From the NCBI GenBank assembly GCA_946811185.2, contig OX328096.1, forward strand, positions 38,080,011 through 38,144,010: a stretch of DNA of 64,000 bases, given 5' to 3'. Shown here piece by piece: positions 1-12,200 of this stretch (positions within the stretch are counted from its first letter, which is position 1; each line of letters opens with the position of its first letter). The notes under the pieces are model-generated. The model saw only the letters and a list, made by a program, of their open reading frames with translations. It was not told the DNA's origin and made no database searches. Source of the DNA: Hippopus hippopus. Its lineage: Eukaryota; Mollusca; Bivalvia; Cardiida; Cardiidae. The position numbers and the translations under genes were made by a program.

Positions 1-88
1 CTACTGGAAACAGAAGAATTTGCTGTTTACCAGCATTTTCTCCCTTTCCCAAAATATTTTGAAAGGCTACCTTTGCAGAAAGGTTACA
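1..88 (+). mobile_element. TTAA palindromic MITE, right-hand fragment
   Basis: ACCAGCATTTTCTCC at 29-43 and a following TTTTGAAAGGCT are the right half of the palindrome; the left half is degenerate or outside the window. Confidence 0.55.
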
Positions 89-90
89 CT

Positions 91-312
91 TACCACCACA
101 CAATCCCGACTTTTAACGTCCTGATAAAGACAGCTTTTGAAAACACTGAGGGAAAAGGAGAAAATGCTGCTAACCAGCATTTTCTCCTTTTGCCACAATG
201 TTTTCTACACTATCAAAGACAGAAATCATCATTATGGCACCAATAAATTTGTTGCCTGCAAATACTTTGAATTTGGTTCAGTCCAAAATTTTGTCATTCA
301 GAAAAGAGTTAA
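91..312 (-). mobile_element. TTAA palindromic MITE, full-length, diverged
   Basis: Starts TACCACCACACAATCCCGAC and ends AAAAGAGTTAA; central palindrome GGAGAAAATGCTGC/ACCAGCATTTTCTCC. Minus orientation is defined by the CCCGAC...ACGTCC arm coming first. Confidence 0.85.
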
Positions 313-499
313 TACATAGGATTGCTTGGTAAAGGGTTGATTTTGCAGTGCTGGAAAGGGCAACATGCCACCAGACATTCTATACATAACATGTCTAAAA
401 TATTGATGACCATGTCAGGTAGACTTCACACACTAACCCAATTCTTTGAACTCTTTTTTTTTCTTCTCATTTTGTACCTGGAGCAGACAAGTTTATCTC

Positions 500-713
500 T
501 TAACCAAACGACTAAATTTAAGTGTTCTCCAAATTAAAAACATTTGCAGATGACAAAGATGTATAAATGATGAATTTTGCCTTTGATATGTTAAAAAACA
601 TTGTGGGAATGGTGAAAATGCTGGTAAGCAAAATGCTGGCTACCAGCATTTCTTCCTTTTCCACAGTTTTTTCAATGGGCTTTTCATTAAAAAAACGGGA
701 TTGTGTGGTAAAG
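500..713 (+). mobile_element. TTAA palindromic MITE, diverged
   Basis: TTAACCAAACGAC at the start, AACATTGTGGGAATGGTGAA in the centre with a 13-bp internal duplication of the AATGCTGG segment, and TTGTGTGGTAAAG at the end. Confidence 0.8.
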
Positions 714-772
714 ACATGTTTAGTCTGTGAGACTGCTAAATGAAGGAAATGTACCCTGAACCTTTAGAGTGC

Positions 773-1000
773 TTAACTCTTTACCACATGACAAAATTTT
801 AGACTTGTCCAAATTGAAAGGATTTGCAGATGACAAAATAAACGTGACTCAAAAATTGAAACTTGACTTTAGAAGAGTAGAAAACATTGTGGGAAAAGGA
901 GAAAACGCTGATTACCAGCATTTTCTCCTTTTCTCACAATGTTTTCAGAAGGCTTCTTCCTCTGGGTCGTAAAAACCAGGAATTGTTTGGTAAAGGGTTA
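773..1000 (+). mobile_element. TTAA palindromic MITE, well preserved
   Basis: TTAACTCTTTACCACATGAC to TTTGGTAAAGGGTTA, with GACTTGTCCAAATTGAAAGG arm and the full central palindrome. Confidence 0.9.
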
Positions 1001-1148
1001 CTTCAATTTGAGTTGTTTAAGTAGACATATATCAAGATTTTGCAGACAGTGTAGATCAAGATCAGACTGCATAGAATGGTAAAAGAGACACTTTTAATTC
1101 AAATGCTTCGGTTGTTGCCTGAATGAGAAGTGTCTCATCTTCTGAGAT

Positions 1149-1418
1149 AGCTTTGTTTGTATTGGAGTTTAATGCCGTTTTTAACAGCTTAGGTCATATC
1201 ACAGCGGTCACTGCACCTAGGCATGTGTTTCATGGTTTTCGTACACCAATACTAACACAACTTTCTTTCCAAGCCACTAAATACTCTTCTCACATGCATC
1301 AGTTGTGAGAGGCTAAAAATCACAGCAAAGGAAGTTTGCCTCACCCGGGTATTGAACCTGCAATCAGCAGGTCACAAGTCAGATACGCTAACCACTGAGC
1401 TACCTGGCCGGGTTGTGA
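1149..1418 (-). mobile_element. tRNA-headed SINE, full length
   Basis: On the minus strand: GGCCAGGTAGCTCAGTGGTT, B-box GGTTCAATACCC, body GATGCATGTGAGAA and GCTTGGAAAGAAAGTTGTG, tail GTGATATGACCTAAGCTGTT then CATTAAACTCCAATACAAAC. Best copy of this family here. Confidence 0.88.
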
Positions 1419-2196
1419 GACACCATTTAATTGCATAGTATGCCAGCATACGGTGATATTTGAGAGTTTTTTCCAGCACAGCTGAACGGGCTGGCTTTTG
1501 ACCTACTTTTGGTACTGAAAAAGAATTAATAGATGGTAATTTGCAATGGGTAAAAAAATGTGCACATGTTTATTCTGCAGGCTCCTGCTGGCATATTTGC
1601 TCTTGCATTTATGGAACTACTTTTAACAAGTGTTGCTACCGCTAATTGATACCCCACAGCCTTGATTCATACCATAGCAAACTAACATAATGGAGAATGA
1701 TTCTTTTCTTGTGCTATTTGGCAATTTAATATTTTCATGAGCATTACTCAGTAACCCAATACAGTGCTTTTCAACATAAACAGTGAGGAAAAAGGGACAA
1801 TTGCTCCTGAGGTTACTTTTCATTATTTTACTTTTATCTTGAGCCTAAAACCGTTTCAATATTCATATTCCAGTATCCCTTACGCCATCTCTCTTTTTTA
1901 AAGGATATTTCTTGTTTTTCCAAGGGGGAGACAGGGATAGATGTTTAAATTTGTTAGCTTATTTTTCTTGTATAAATTGTCTAGTGAAGAATTAAATGAC
2001 TGTATGGCATTAAAGTTCAGAAAACTGACAACATCAACGTGGCCTCATTTCTCTCCACTTGAAAGCTTAAAGTTTATCTCTACATTATTACACTAAATCC
2101 AGTTTTTCTATATAACTGATAAAAAGCTTTTTGTCATGTAATCATTTCTGAGGCTTGTTATCTTTGTATGCATCTATTTCTAGATTCCAAATATAA

Positions 2197-2421
2197 CACT
2201 GTACCACATGACAAAATTTTAGACTTGTCCAAATTTGTTGCATTCACAGACAAAAGGAATGTGCCTCAAATAATGGACTTTGATGTTTTATGATGGGTAT
2301 AAAACATTGTGGGAAGCGAAGAAAATACTGAATACCAACATTTTCTCCTCTTTCCACGTTTTCTTTCAGGTTTTTGTTTCCATCAGGGTTTTTTAACTGG
2401 AGATAGTTAGGTAAAGGATTG
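2197..2421 (+). mobile_element. TTAA palindromic MITE, diverged
   Basis: GTACCACATGACAAAATTTT start, centre TTGTGGGAAGCGAAGAAAA with the matching TTTTCTCCTCTTTCCAC, and GGTAAAGGATTGA end. Confidence 0.8.
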
Positions 2422-3325
2422 ATTGAAACATTTACTATGCAGGTTAATTCTGGCTTTACCACAAAGTACTCCAAATTATACAATGGGCGAACATTCACAG
2501 GATAGAGAAAATACTGTATAAGTGAAAATTTTTGTGACATGGAAATTTTACTAGTGTGCATTCGCAAATATTTCCGTATGCAAAATATCCGCAATCTGTA
2601 ATTCACAAATGTTTTAGCACATGTATAATATACATGTATACAGTACTGCCTTATAACAGCACAGAAAACACTGTGAGAAAAGCTGAAATTCCTTGTAACA
2701 AACCGCTGCTCAACATTCTACTGAGACAAGTGTAGTTTAGACAACAAAAAAGGAGTTTTTACAAAGAATATAGAACTACATGTATTTCTTTTGGTAAATC
2801 ATTTCAATGAATCAGCAGGATGCAAAATGTAAAATAAAAAAACCTCAGTTGGAATACAAGACAAAATGTAGTTCGCAACAAACTAGAACTGTTGACCTAT
2901 TCACTTACTGCAAGAAAAGCAGGCTTTAACTTACCGGTATTACTGAACATTTTGTGCAAAAAAAAAAATCATTATGAAGAAGACAAAAGGTTTCAAAATC
3001 AGTTGTTTGTCAAGTCCAAACATTTTCTAGCTTGTTTCTACATCTATATGCTGTTTCATTCAATGTCAACAGTTGCCATTTTCTGTACATGGCATCAATC
3101 TGACAGAGATAAATTTAAATAATACGCACATGGTGGATAGAAAAAGCATGCCATAACAACTGCATACCTACACAAAAATTTATTTGCTATGACTTAAAAA
3201 GCGGATTAGAGGCATTACAGAGTACTGTTGCCGCACAATCCATAATAAAACCATTTTATATCTTACAACATCCTGTTGTGTTTAACATATCATGGCATAA
3301 AACGTTATTTCTATCATCCTCTACA

Positions 3326-3500
3326 TTAACCCATTACCAAACAGACCCTGCAGAAGAAGCCATTTGAAAACATTGGTGTAAAAGGAAAAAACTGCTAGTA
3401 ACCACAGATAGAAAGTCATCATTTAGGCTACTTTTAATTGGTCGTCTGCAAGTGCTTCTTATTCAGACAAGTCTAGAATTGTATTGTTTGGTAAAGAGTT
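3326..3500 (-). mobile_element. TTAA palindromic MITE, right half of the palindrome deleted
   Basis: TTAACCCATTACCAAACAGA to GTTTGGTAAAGAGTT, with GTCGTCTGCAAGTGCTTC near the end; the right half of the palindrome is missing. Confidence 0.75.
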
Positions 3501-3544
3501 CGTAGAACTATCTGGTAAACAAAGTAGACAGAGGACCTTTTTTA

Positions 3545-3764
3545 GCATGCAACCAGTATTTTAGTGACCTTGAGAAAGGAAGCATTTAAAATAATGTGAG
3601 CAAAGGAGAAAATGCAGGTAACCAGCATTTACATATTTCCTTTTCCAAGAACTCTTTCTACCTTTTGAAAAACAAATCAAATGATCTGTTGTACATTTGT
3701 CTGGTCATCTGCAAATGCTTTTTATAATAAGCAAGACTGAGATTTGGTTGTTTGGAAAAGAGTT
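3545..3764 (-). mobile_element. TTAA palindromic MITE, diverged
   Basis: Centre GGAGAAAATGCAGGTAACC with AGCATT, then GTCATCTGCAAATGCTTT and GTTTGGAAAAGAGTT. Confidence 0.7.
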
Positions 3765-3926
3765 CAAGATCAGATGAATAAATAGTTACAGAAATATTAT
3801 TCCAAAAGCATAGTTTTCAAAATGCTCTGCTCGAGCTGAAGCAGCTGAAAATTTGGGTAAAAAATTTTTGTGTATATAAACCATTTATTGTACTGCTATA
3901 GACCATCTCTAAATAATATTTCCCTA

Positions 3927-4015
3927 TAACCCTTTACTACACCCTCCCAATTTTTAATGACCCGAGAAAGAAGGCTTTTGAAAACATTGTGGGAAAAGAG
4001 AAAATGCTGGTAACT
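3927..4015 (-). mobile_element. TTAA palindromic MITE, left half only
   Basis: AACCCTTTACTACACCCTCC through GGGAAAAGAGAAAATGCTGG; sequence stops matching at the palindrome centre, where unrelated DNA begins. Confidence 0.75.
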
Positions 4016-4047
4016 GTTTCAATCTCTTGATTTTATTTACACAGACT

Positions 4048-4299
4048 TGACTCTGTACCAAATGACAAAACTTTAGCTTTGTCCAAATTGAAAGCATTTT
4101 CAGCCAACAAAATAGATGTGACTAAAAAATTGGACTTTGTGATTGGAAGAGTAGAAAACATTGAGGCATTTTCTGCTTTCCTACAATGTTTTCTAACCTA
4201 TGGTACAAAAGACAAATTCTATCACTTGAGCCTAATTTTGTAGTCTGTAAATTCTTTAGCATTGGACAAGCCCAAATTTTTGTTGTGGTAAAGAGATAA
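4048..4299. mobile_element. TTAA palindromic MITE with two copies of the same arm
   Basis: Both ends are the GACTTGTCC-type arm (GCTTTGTCCAAATTGAAAGC at the left; its inverse ending near 4270 at the right), unlike normal copies that have one such arm and one CCCGAGTTTTAACGACC arm. The central hairpin is shortened. Confidence 0.7.
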
Positions 4300-5031
4300 T
4301 ATATCTTCCATCAGACTTTTTTTTATGTCTTGCACCAGCATGGATAGGAAACTTCATATTCAGAGCCAATGGCCCTGACGATATAATGTTGCATTGGTCT
4401 TCCGGTTTCGAAAATAGCGCCTCAAAAACAAATGAGAAACAGGCAAGCCTGCCATTCTTTGCACTTATGCGCTCTTATGTCTTTGAATTTTGAAAGGAGG
4501 AGAATGTCATGCAAAGCTCTGGTCTTTCAACTTGTTTTCTACACCATGGAAAGATGTAGAATGTGTACAGTGTTGTCTAAGGTGGCAAATAAGAGAGTTT
4601 TGCTGTCCAAAAGTGTGAATTATTGTCTTGAACTTTTCTGTTCGCTGCTGACACAGAATTGATAAGAATTAACCCAAAACTGACATAAATAAACAAAGGC
4701 TCTGATTATGTGGGCCGGCTGTGACAGTGTGGACTGGCTCTGAATATGTTGATCTGCACTGATGGATTAAGGCTTCCTTTCAAAAACTTAGTTGTTGGTT
4801 ACTTGTTTAAAACATGTACATATGCTCTGTATTCCTGTTAATACCCTTCACTCCAAAGTTAAAGTAAACATTTATTTGATGAAACGTGATGGAATTTGTG
4901 AAAATACAAAGGACTGATATTATCACAACTGAAAGATGGCATCTAACATTAGTCCATCTAAATTTTGAAAATACTGTTGTGTAGCTTTTGATTAGCCTAA
5001 TAGTCTATATGTTGAAATTTGTAATGATTAC

Positions 5032-5312
5032 GTTGTACGTGCAGTCCACACATAAACACACATAATGAAAAACAGTGGCATCTTCAGAACGCTATTTGGT
5101 CTTCAAATAGTCATTCACACTAAATAGCAAATGTACCAATCTTGCAGAGATATCAAATAAAAATGGAGTTGTCATGGAAAATTTTATTTTTGGCAAGACA
5201 AAATTTTTCCCAACTACACATGTATATTACAGACTCTTAATTGCCATGGGAATGAATACTGTTCTTTGACAAGTAAGAGAAGAAAAGAAAATGATAGAAA
5301 AAAACATGTTTG
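5032..5312. mobile_element. 281-bp insertion in the left foldback arm with 9-bp direct repeats
   Basis: Absent from the other arm. AATGATTAC occurs immediately before it (5023-5031) and after it (5313-5321), as expected for a target duplication. I see no clear terminal inverted repeat or known family inside. Confidence 0.65.
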
Positions 5313-5326
5313 AATGATTACATACA

Positions 5327-5823
5327 GGGTGTTTCATAATATATGTCCTCATTCTAAACATGAATATTGTCAACACATGTGAGTTTAAGATGTATGGAAA
5401 GCTACCACATTTTTGCAGGCATAATAAAATTTCATTTGATATATGTATAATAAACAGACATTACTAGGCTTAGACATTACCTAAACTTTCTTTGATACAC
5501 TACACTTTTTCTGACAAGTCCATTTCAGAGCCAGTCCACATTTTGTTATGTTGGTTTTCCGGCTCCGATTGCAGACATGTAATGAAAGACTCTAACAGTA
5601 AACTTGACGTCACAATTGCTCAGAGTAGACGTCATTGTTGTAAAATGGACTTGTCAGAAAAAGTGTAGTGTATTAACTATTATAAGAGTAATGCCTATGT
5701 ACTACATAACAAATAAAATTTTATTATGTCTGCAAAAAGTTAGCAGCTTTCAACTGAGTTTAAATTGAAATGAGTGGAAAACATTGACTCTAAGAATAAG
5801 GACAGATAATATGAAACACCCTG
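5327..5823. repeat. Inner TIR element at the foldback centre
   Basis: Begins CAGGGTGTTTCATAATATAT and ends as its inverse (ATATGAAACACCCTG); about 200 bp of each arm are similar. Ends of the CAGGGTGTTTCA type are common in short DNA transposons, so the centre may be a separate element within the foldback. No coding capacity. Confidence 0.6.
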
Positions 5824-6773
5824 TGAATAAGCATTACAAATTTTAACATGGAGACCATTTGGCTAATCAAAAGCTACACAACAATATTTTCAAGATTTAG
5901 ATAGACTAATGTTAGACACCATCTTTCAATTGTGATAATATCAGTCCTTTGTATTTTCACAAATTCCATCAAGTTCCATCAAACAAATGTATACTTCAAC
6001 TTTTGGAGTGAAGGGTATTAACAGGAATAGAGAGCATATACATGTCTTAAATAAGTAACCAATGACTAAGTTTTTGAAAGGAAGCCTTAATCCATCGGTG
6101 CAGAGCAACATATTCAGAGCCAGTCCACATTGTCAGAGCCAGCCCACATAATCTGAGCCTTTGTTTATTTATGTTGTGTATTAATTCTTATCAATTCTTT
6201 GTCAGCAGTGAACAGAAAAGTTCAAGACCATAATTCACGCTTTTAGGACAGCAAAACTCTCTCTTATTTGCTAATTTGATTGCAATATTAGTCTGAATTT
6301 AGATTCTGAACGCATTATTTCGGCTACGGTCAACCCACGGCACAAATGATTCAGACAACACTGTACACATCCTGCAACTTTCCATGGTGCAGAAAACATG
6401 TTGAAAGACCAGAGTATTGCGTCACATTCTCCTTTTTTCAAAATTCAAAGACATAAGAACACATTTGTACAAAGAATGACGTGCTTGCATATCTTTCATT
6501 TGTTTCTGAGCCGTTATTTTCAGAACCAGAAAACCAACATAACATTTTATTATCAGGGCCATTGGCTCTGAATATGAAGTTTCCTACCCGTGACCAGACC
6601 ATTTTTGAAAACACCTGGCAAAAAGGTGAAATTGCTCTAAGTAAGCCATTTATCCTTTTATAACAATGTTATCACTTGCAATTCTATGTTGAAATTTAAT
6701 ATTCTCATTGCCTTGTGTTACAAGTATGTTTTGATTGCCATCTGCTTCAAAATATGTCCTAAGGGTCAGCGAG

Positions 6774-6975
6774 TTAACCCTTTACAAAATGATAAAATCT
6801 TGGACTGGACAAAATTCAAAGCATTTGCAGAAGCCAATAGAAAGTAGCTCAAGTGATAATTTGTCTTTGATAGGGTAAAAACCATTGTTTGAAAAGGAGA
6901 AAATGTTGGTGACAAGCATGCTTTTTTTCTTTTTCCCACAATATTTTCAAAAGCTATCTCTATCAGGGTCCTTAA
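6774..6975 (+). mobile_element. TTAA palindromic MITE, abutting the next copy
   Basis: TTAACCCTTTACAAAATGAT to CAGGGTCCTTAA. It shares its right TTAA (6972-6975) with the copy that follows. Confidence 0.8.
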
Positions 6976-7208
6976 CTCTTTACCACATAACAAAACTTTG
7001 AACTGGACCAAATTGAAAGCATTAGCAGACGACAAATCAAATGTAGCTGAAATGAAAGTAATTGTCTCTGAAAGTGTTGAAAACCTTGTGGGAAAAGGAA
7101 AAAATGCTGGTTACCAGCATTTTCTCCTTTTCCCACAAGGTTTTCAAACTGCTGTTTCCAAAGGGTCATTAAAACTGGGGATCGTGTGGTAAAGAGGTAA
7201 AGAGTTAA
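6972..7208 (+). mobile_element. TTAA palindromic MITE, well preserved
   Basis: TTAACTCTTTACCACATAAC to GTAAAGAGGTAAAGAGTTAA (the end is slightly duplicated). Centre AACCTTGTGGGAAAAGGAAA is a variant with CCTTGTGG on both arms. Confidence 0.88.
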
Positions 7209-7224
7209 ACTCTGAATTGCTGGT

Positions 7225-7434
7225 AAAGGTTTAAAAAAGCCTTTCACAACTATAGATCTACTTAACTTTTTGGCCAGGATAAATAAAGATTAGACTGCTC
7301 AAATCATGTGTTTTGATCTTAGATCTACACTGTCTGCTCTGCTGAGACATTCTGGACAAGGCCATCCTTCAAATTGCTCTAGTGAGTGTCTTATTTCTAA
7401 AATGACTGTGGGGTTTATTAGGCACTCTAAGAGT
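7225..7434 (-). repeat. Second MITE family (CCTTTAAAGTGCC ends), diverged copy
   Basis: AAAGCCTTTCACAACTATAG start, hairpin arms around GATCTTAGATCTACACTGTC, end GGGGTTTATTAGGCACTCTA. Same family as 38462-38665. Confidence 0.6.
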
Positions 7435-7971
7435 TACAGTAGATCTATAGTCTGGTCTGGTCCTAGTAAATACCACAAAGACACCCTAAATACCACAAAG
7501 ACACACAAACACACCACAAAGACGCTCAAACACATAAAAATAGAAAGAAAAAATAGTGTTTTGAGTTGTTGGCATTATCAGTGTGTGCGATCACGTATAA
7601 ATATCACGTACATTCAGTTCCTCTTATACGTACTGGAACGTACAAAAATTTGCGCAACTGAAAAGTCAAATTTCACAATTTTCCTGCATCGAAATGTTTA
7701 CAATTTTTTCTCTTGGACGGGTTTTCCAAATCCAAAATTAGAACGGCTGCCATCTGTCGTCATATATAACCATCCAATGGGAACGCGACATATAACAGGT
7801 ACCAATTTGCTGGACAGGAACATTTCTGAATCATTTTCCTTATAATTGCATCGTATCCAAAATGTTGAGGATAGCCAAATTGCTATTTTTAGTAACTGCA
7901 TGATCAATAATTACTGTTATCTTCTGTCTTTGGTTTTTGCAATAAAACATCGAACGTTCTGTGGAATCGGG

Positions 7972-8043
7972 CATTGTAAGAAAAGGATAAACTTGCTTAT
8001 CCAAGCACATTTTCCTCTTCCCCCAGTGTTTTCAAAAGCTTAA
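7972..8043 (+). mobile_element. TTAA palindromic MITE, short central fragment
   Basis: TTGTAAGAAAAGGATAAACT, then CACATTTTCCTCTTCCCCCA and GTGTTTTCAAAAGCTTAA resemble the centre and right arm. Confidence 0.45.
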
Positions 8044-8175
8044 AATCTTTTATCTTTGAAACCTTGTATCTGTATACGGTTTGAAAACATTTAAACTATC
8101 AGCAAGCTGTCATTGGCATCGATACTAAAGAGTGATAATGTTGTTTAGATTTGAACACTCATATTTGTTTGCATA

Positions 8176-8495
8176 GCCCCAGCTTCTGTTACCATTACGT
8201 GCAAAAACCTCCAGCAGGAAAAGGCACAGTGCTCACACACTGATTATGCTAGATTAAGAAATGCACAAATTCACTCAAACACACACTTGATTCAAGCATC
8301 TGCCAAATCTGAAGGCGATCTTTCTCCTGCTGATTCAATAAGGCAGATGTCAGTTACTGGTGAAAGAATGTGCACCAAGTACTGGCTACCCATTCAGAAG
8401 GACTATGCCTGCCCAGGAAAAGTTTTAGGTAATTGACATCCAGATATGACCTTAGATTGGGACATTAAGCCTCAAACAAACACACAAAGACATGG
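8176..8495 (+). mobile_element. Possible SINE body and tail
   Basis: Ends ATATGACCTTAGATTGGGAC, ATTAAGCCTCAAACAAACAC, a tail type I recall from molluscan SINEs (GACGTTAAACCCAAACAAAC). No clear tRNA-like head is visible, so the 5' boundary is uncertain. Confidence 0.4.
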
Positions 8496-9056
8496 AAAAA
8501 AGTAACCTTTTATTGTTTTGACTTGTTCTTAAAACATTGACTTAAATGACAATTGAAATTCTAAATAAAAATAATGAAGGGTCGGTGCTTATTTAATCTT
8601 TTTTACTAAAGTATCGGTTTATCCTTTAATTTTGAACTTTGCAGCTGCAAACCAGTCAAGATATTCTAATAACTTGTCAAACTGTTAATCATAACAAATG
8701 AGATTATCCTTTTAATTAATGTCAAAGAACGCATAATGTCATTAATTATGATTTGCTATTAAACATTTCTAGTTTTTTCTCTAAACACAAGCGTAAATAT
8801 GGAAATTCATGTACGAGATCAGGGTTCCCATAGCTTTTTCAGACAAGGGGTTTTTGTCACCCCCTAAACCAACACAGGGATTGTATATACATGTATATGT
8901 GTATATAAGATCAACAAATTTGAACAACTGGGAGTTTTCTGAAAAAGTTAGGGGTTTCACTCTACTTTTACCAATGAATTATCAGTTACCTGCAGAAACA
9001 TAGTAAACTGTAGTTATCATTAATTTAATGCTCATCTAAACCTTGCTATATTATTT

Positions 9057-9215
9057 AAGGAATGAAGAGAACTTTTTTTTGTTTTCATGGAGGTATGAAA
9101 AAAACAACTAATCCCACTGTATGAAACTGCGAAGTGGTTTCATACAAAAGTGTGATTAGGTTTTTTCTTCATACCTCCACGAAAACAAAAAAAGTTCTCT
9201 TCATTTTTTTAATAA
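9057..9215. repeat. Small hairpin element
   Basis: GAATGAAGAGAACTTTTTTT and TTTTCATGGAGGTATGAAAA at the left are mirrored by TTCATACCTCCACGAAAAC and AAAAAGTTCTCTTCATT at the right; spacer near 9120-9145. A related TTTTTTCATGGAGCTATGAA occurs alone at 9654. Confidence 0.75.
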
Positions 9216-12200
9216 TTCAATATCACAGACAACAAATATGCACTTAAATTTATTGTTTTTTTTTTTGTATTGCGTATTTATTTAATGTCCATTTCATTGA
9301 TGTTTCATAGCGCCGTAAATCTGATCATTCATGACGTAATAATGATGTAAATTTATGACGTCATTATAGTATTGAACATTGGCAGATTTAGTAGATTTAT
9401 TATAAGAAGTTCAGAATGCTAGAAATAAGTTGAAAATAAGTTTGTTAGGACCCAGCAGAGTGACAATGAGTTTAAGCTCTCTCTTTGAATTTACTGTTGG
9501 ATATTTTTTTCCAATATTCAGAGAAATTAAATTTAGCTAGCAATTTGAAATTCGGACTGGATATAAAATCAGACAGAAAAACATTATGGAATCTCGTATA
9601 CATGTTTGTTTACAGTAGTTTGACTGCAAAAGTAGTTCCGACACAGCTTAATTTTTTTTTTTTCATGGAGCTATGAAAAAATTTTTTCAGCCAATCACAA
9701 CTCGCCAATGTTCATGAAAATAACTAATATTGAATTATTTCATTATGTTAACTATGCTAACTCTACTTCTAAATTACATGACAAGCAATCCGATTGAATG
9801 AGAAGTCTGTCTCTTTCAATCAATTAAGTCATTTAGATATAGGATTTTTTTAATTTTACAATGTTTGGTAAATACAGGCCAAGACTGATACAAACAGATG
9901 TTCGTTTCATAAAAAAAAACGAAATTTCTTACTCGTTATTAAACAGAGATTTTAGCTTCCACTTATAGTTTTATACAGAGATTGACTGTTTAAATTCATT
10001 ATTTATGATGACAAGACATTTTGAAGTGCCTCTGATTGGATGATATCGAACTGACCATTGTTGTGTCATGGGTGTTCATGTTTTTTTAAGCCATATACTT
10101 TTCAATTTCACCTGATTTTTGGAGAAGTGTTACTGCATGATTTGATATGAATTTGTCAATTAGGGTAGCAGGTAACCTTAAAACTCATTTTACATTAGAA
10201 AAGTGGTTCAACACCTTCAACATCTTTTCATACATGACTCGCCAACTTGATAAGCTGTGATTAACGGAACTGTGTGCGTCCTTCAAATTTGATACCAATT
10301 GTTTGTTAAAGCCCATATTTCTGCTGGACACACAGAGCTAATTTATATGGTGCTTTAGCTGATAATCTCATGCATCAGATTGGCGCTTAGGCAGATATTT
10401 TTTAGTGTCAGAAACAGGCAATTTCCAAATTCGAGGTGTCGAATCCGGGAGTCCAGGGTCAAATGAGACCCATGACTCTTTTGGTTGAACTACGAGTCTT
10501 ATTTCAGGTGATTAATTTTTACTCGATCATTTACTCGAAGGATTAAATGGAATTAAAACTTCATTGGAATAAATTCCACAAATATGGAAATCTTTTATGT
10601 TTGCGTGCTGCAGTTCCAGGTGAATGAAAATTACTGATGTGGTACGTGCATGAATGAAAACCCTGCGAAATTATTGAGGCCATAGAGATTGCTAATAATA
10701 ATACATGCACTATCCATTGCTAATAATAATACATGCACTATCCATTGGAATTTCCGATTTCTAAAAATAATCTTACTCCCTATGGAAGTTTGTTTTCAGT
10801 CAATGTTTTGATTCACAACTTTTGTGTTTGTCAACATGCATGTATGTGATCTGACATGTTTAAAATTTTATGCAGGACTATATTCACTTTAGCCGAGCGT
10901 GACATGCACATGTGACAAGGTTCGTTTGAAAATAAGAATGTGAATTCCATGTTTGTATACATGTGATTCACCCACATGTACTTCAATGTGAACCCTGGAG
11001 ATGCAAAAAGATGGCTCTGCTCACATACAGGTGTAGTATATTTATTTTCTTTGCACCTTTCGGTGTCTTTGTTGTCTTTTTGTGTTCACAAAGCAGACAA
11101 GTGTGGACACTCATCACAATTTACAAAACATTAATTACCTCATTCTCTTTGTTGGAGTCTGGCAACACCCTGTCTTCAAATCCTGGTTTTTCCATTGTCA
11201 ATTTTTTTTTGTCCGCGGATGGAATCAGACCGAAGTGAACGGTCATGTACGAAACACTCCCAAAGTTTACTACAGGAACTGTCGCTGCCATGATGAACCT
11301 GTTTGTTTCACTTCTTCAGAATTCCAAAGTTTATAGTGCTAACAGACTTAAACATAACCGTGTTTGCAAAAAGTTGTAAAAATGTAAGTCGTGCATTTCT
11401 TTGATGCAACAATACCTTTGTAATACTAAAGCCCGTCAAAATGTTTTTCAAAAGTAGCGGGTGTTGTTAACAGCCTCCATGTTTATTTCAACATCCTGTC
11501 AACTTGCCCCGGATGAGGATACGGGTGAGTTCATTCGCGTGCAGCTGACTTCGTAGTCCCGTGGCGCGCATAAATTTAATTTCTCGCTTTGAATCCAGAA
11601 ATCTCTTCTTTTTATAAGTCAAAACGAATCAATTTAAACGTATATTGATTTTGTGTAGGAACAATATCTCGAGGGAATATACCTGTAATGCAAACCATGA
11701 TTGATTATTCGTGAATAACGTAAGTGAGAAAAGATCTCATTATCAATCCAGCATCACAATTAAAGTATCTATTTTCCAACGACCTCCTTTGATTGTTCAG
11801 AATAGGTACTATTGATTTGGCAGATTAACATGTGCTTAAATAAGAATCAGCGATGTCTTTGATGTCTACTGAATGCTTTCCTAATTTACCCGTCCCTTTT
11901 CACTGCCTTCACTTTTATGCTATCTAGATCTATTATATATTTTTTCGTTTTCATCAAAAATTTTCATTGCCAAAAGAGATTTTGGTTGCTTGTGTGTTTA
12001 TCGACATAAAACAGCACAGAACAAGCAGCATGATCTAAGATCTGCCCTTTTTCTGAAATAGATGATCTACTATGATCAATAGCAATGAAATTTGAATATA
12101 CAGCCAAAGTAGCCAACAATGTAGACCCCAAGATTAGACAGCATATTCTGTTCAGTCTGATCTTGATCTACTGTCTCTGAATGCAACCTAAGTCGGTTTC

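Larger units (their letters stand above)
4348..6592. repeat. Giant foldback: inverted repeat arms of about 1 kb
   Basis: The sequence from about 4351 (TAGGAAACTTCATATTCAGA) reads again in inverse orientation up to about 6590 (TCTGAATATGAAGTTTCCTA). Similarity continues inward through 4700-5030 versus 5835-6190 and 5325-5527 versus 5643-5825, with a spacer near 5528-5642. Differences are an insertion of about 281 bp in the left arm (5032-5312) and about 90 bp extra in the right arm near 6268-6355. No transposase is visible. Open frames in it are not conserved between arms. Confidence 0.88.

Noticed and set aside
7306..7845. 179-codon plus-strand frame
   Set aside because: Overlaps a MITE, has simple-repeat-like KYHKDTLNTTKTHKHTTKTL sequence and no domain or coding-type composition.
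10963..11336. Two overlapping frames of 91 and 84 codons, one with SGNTLSSNPGF resembling the NPG motif of some LINE leaders
   Set aside because: The match is only a few residues, and no endonuclease or RT follows.
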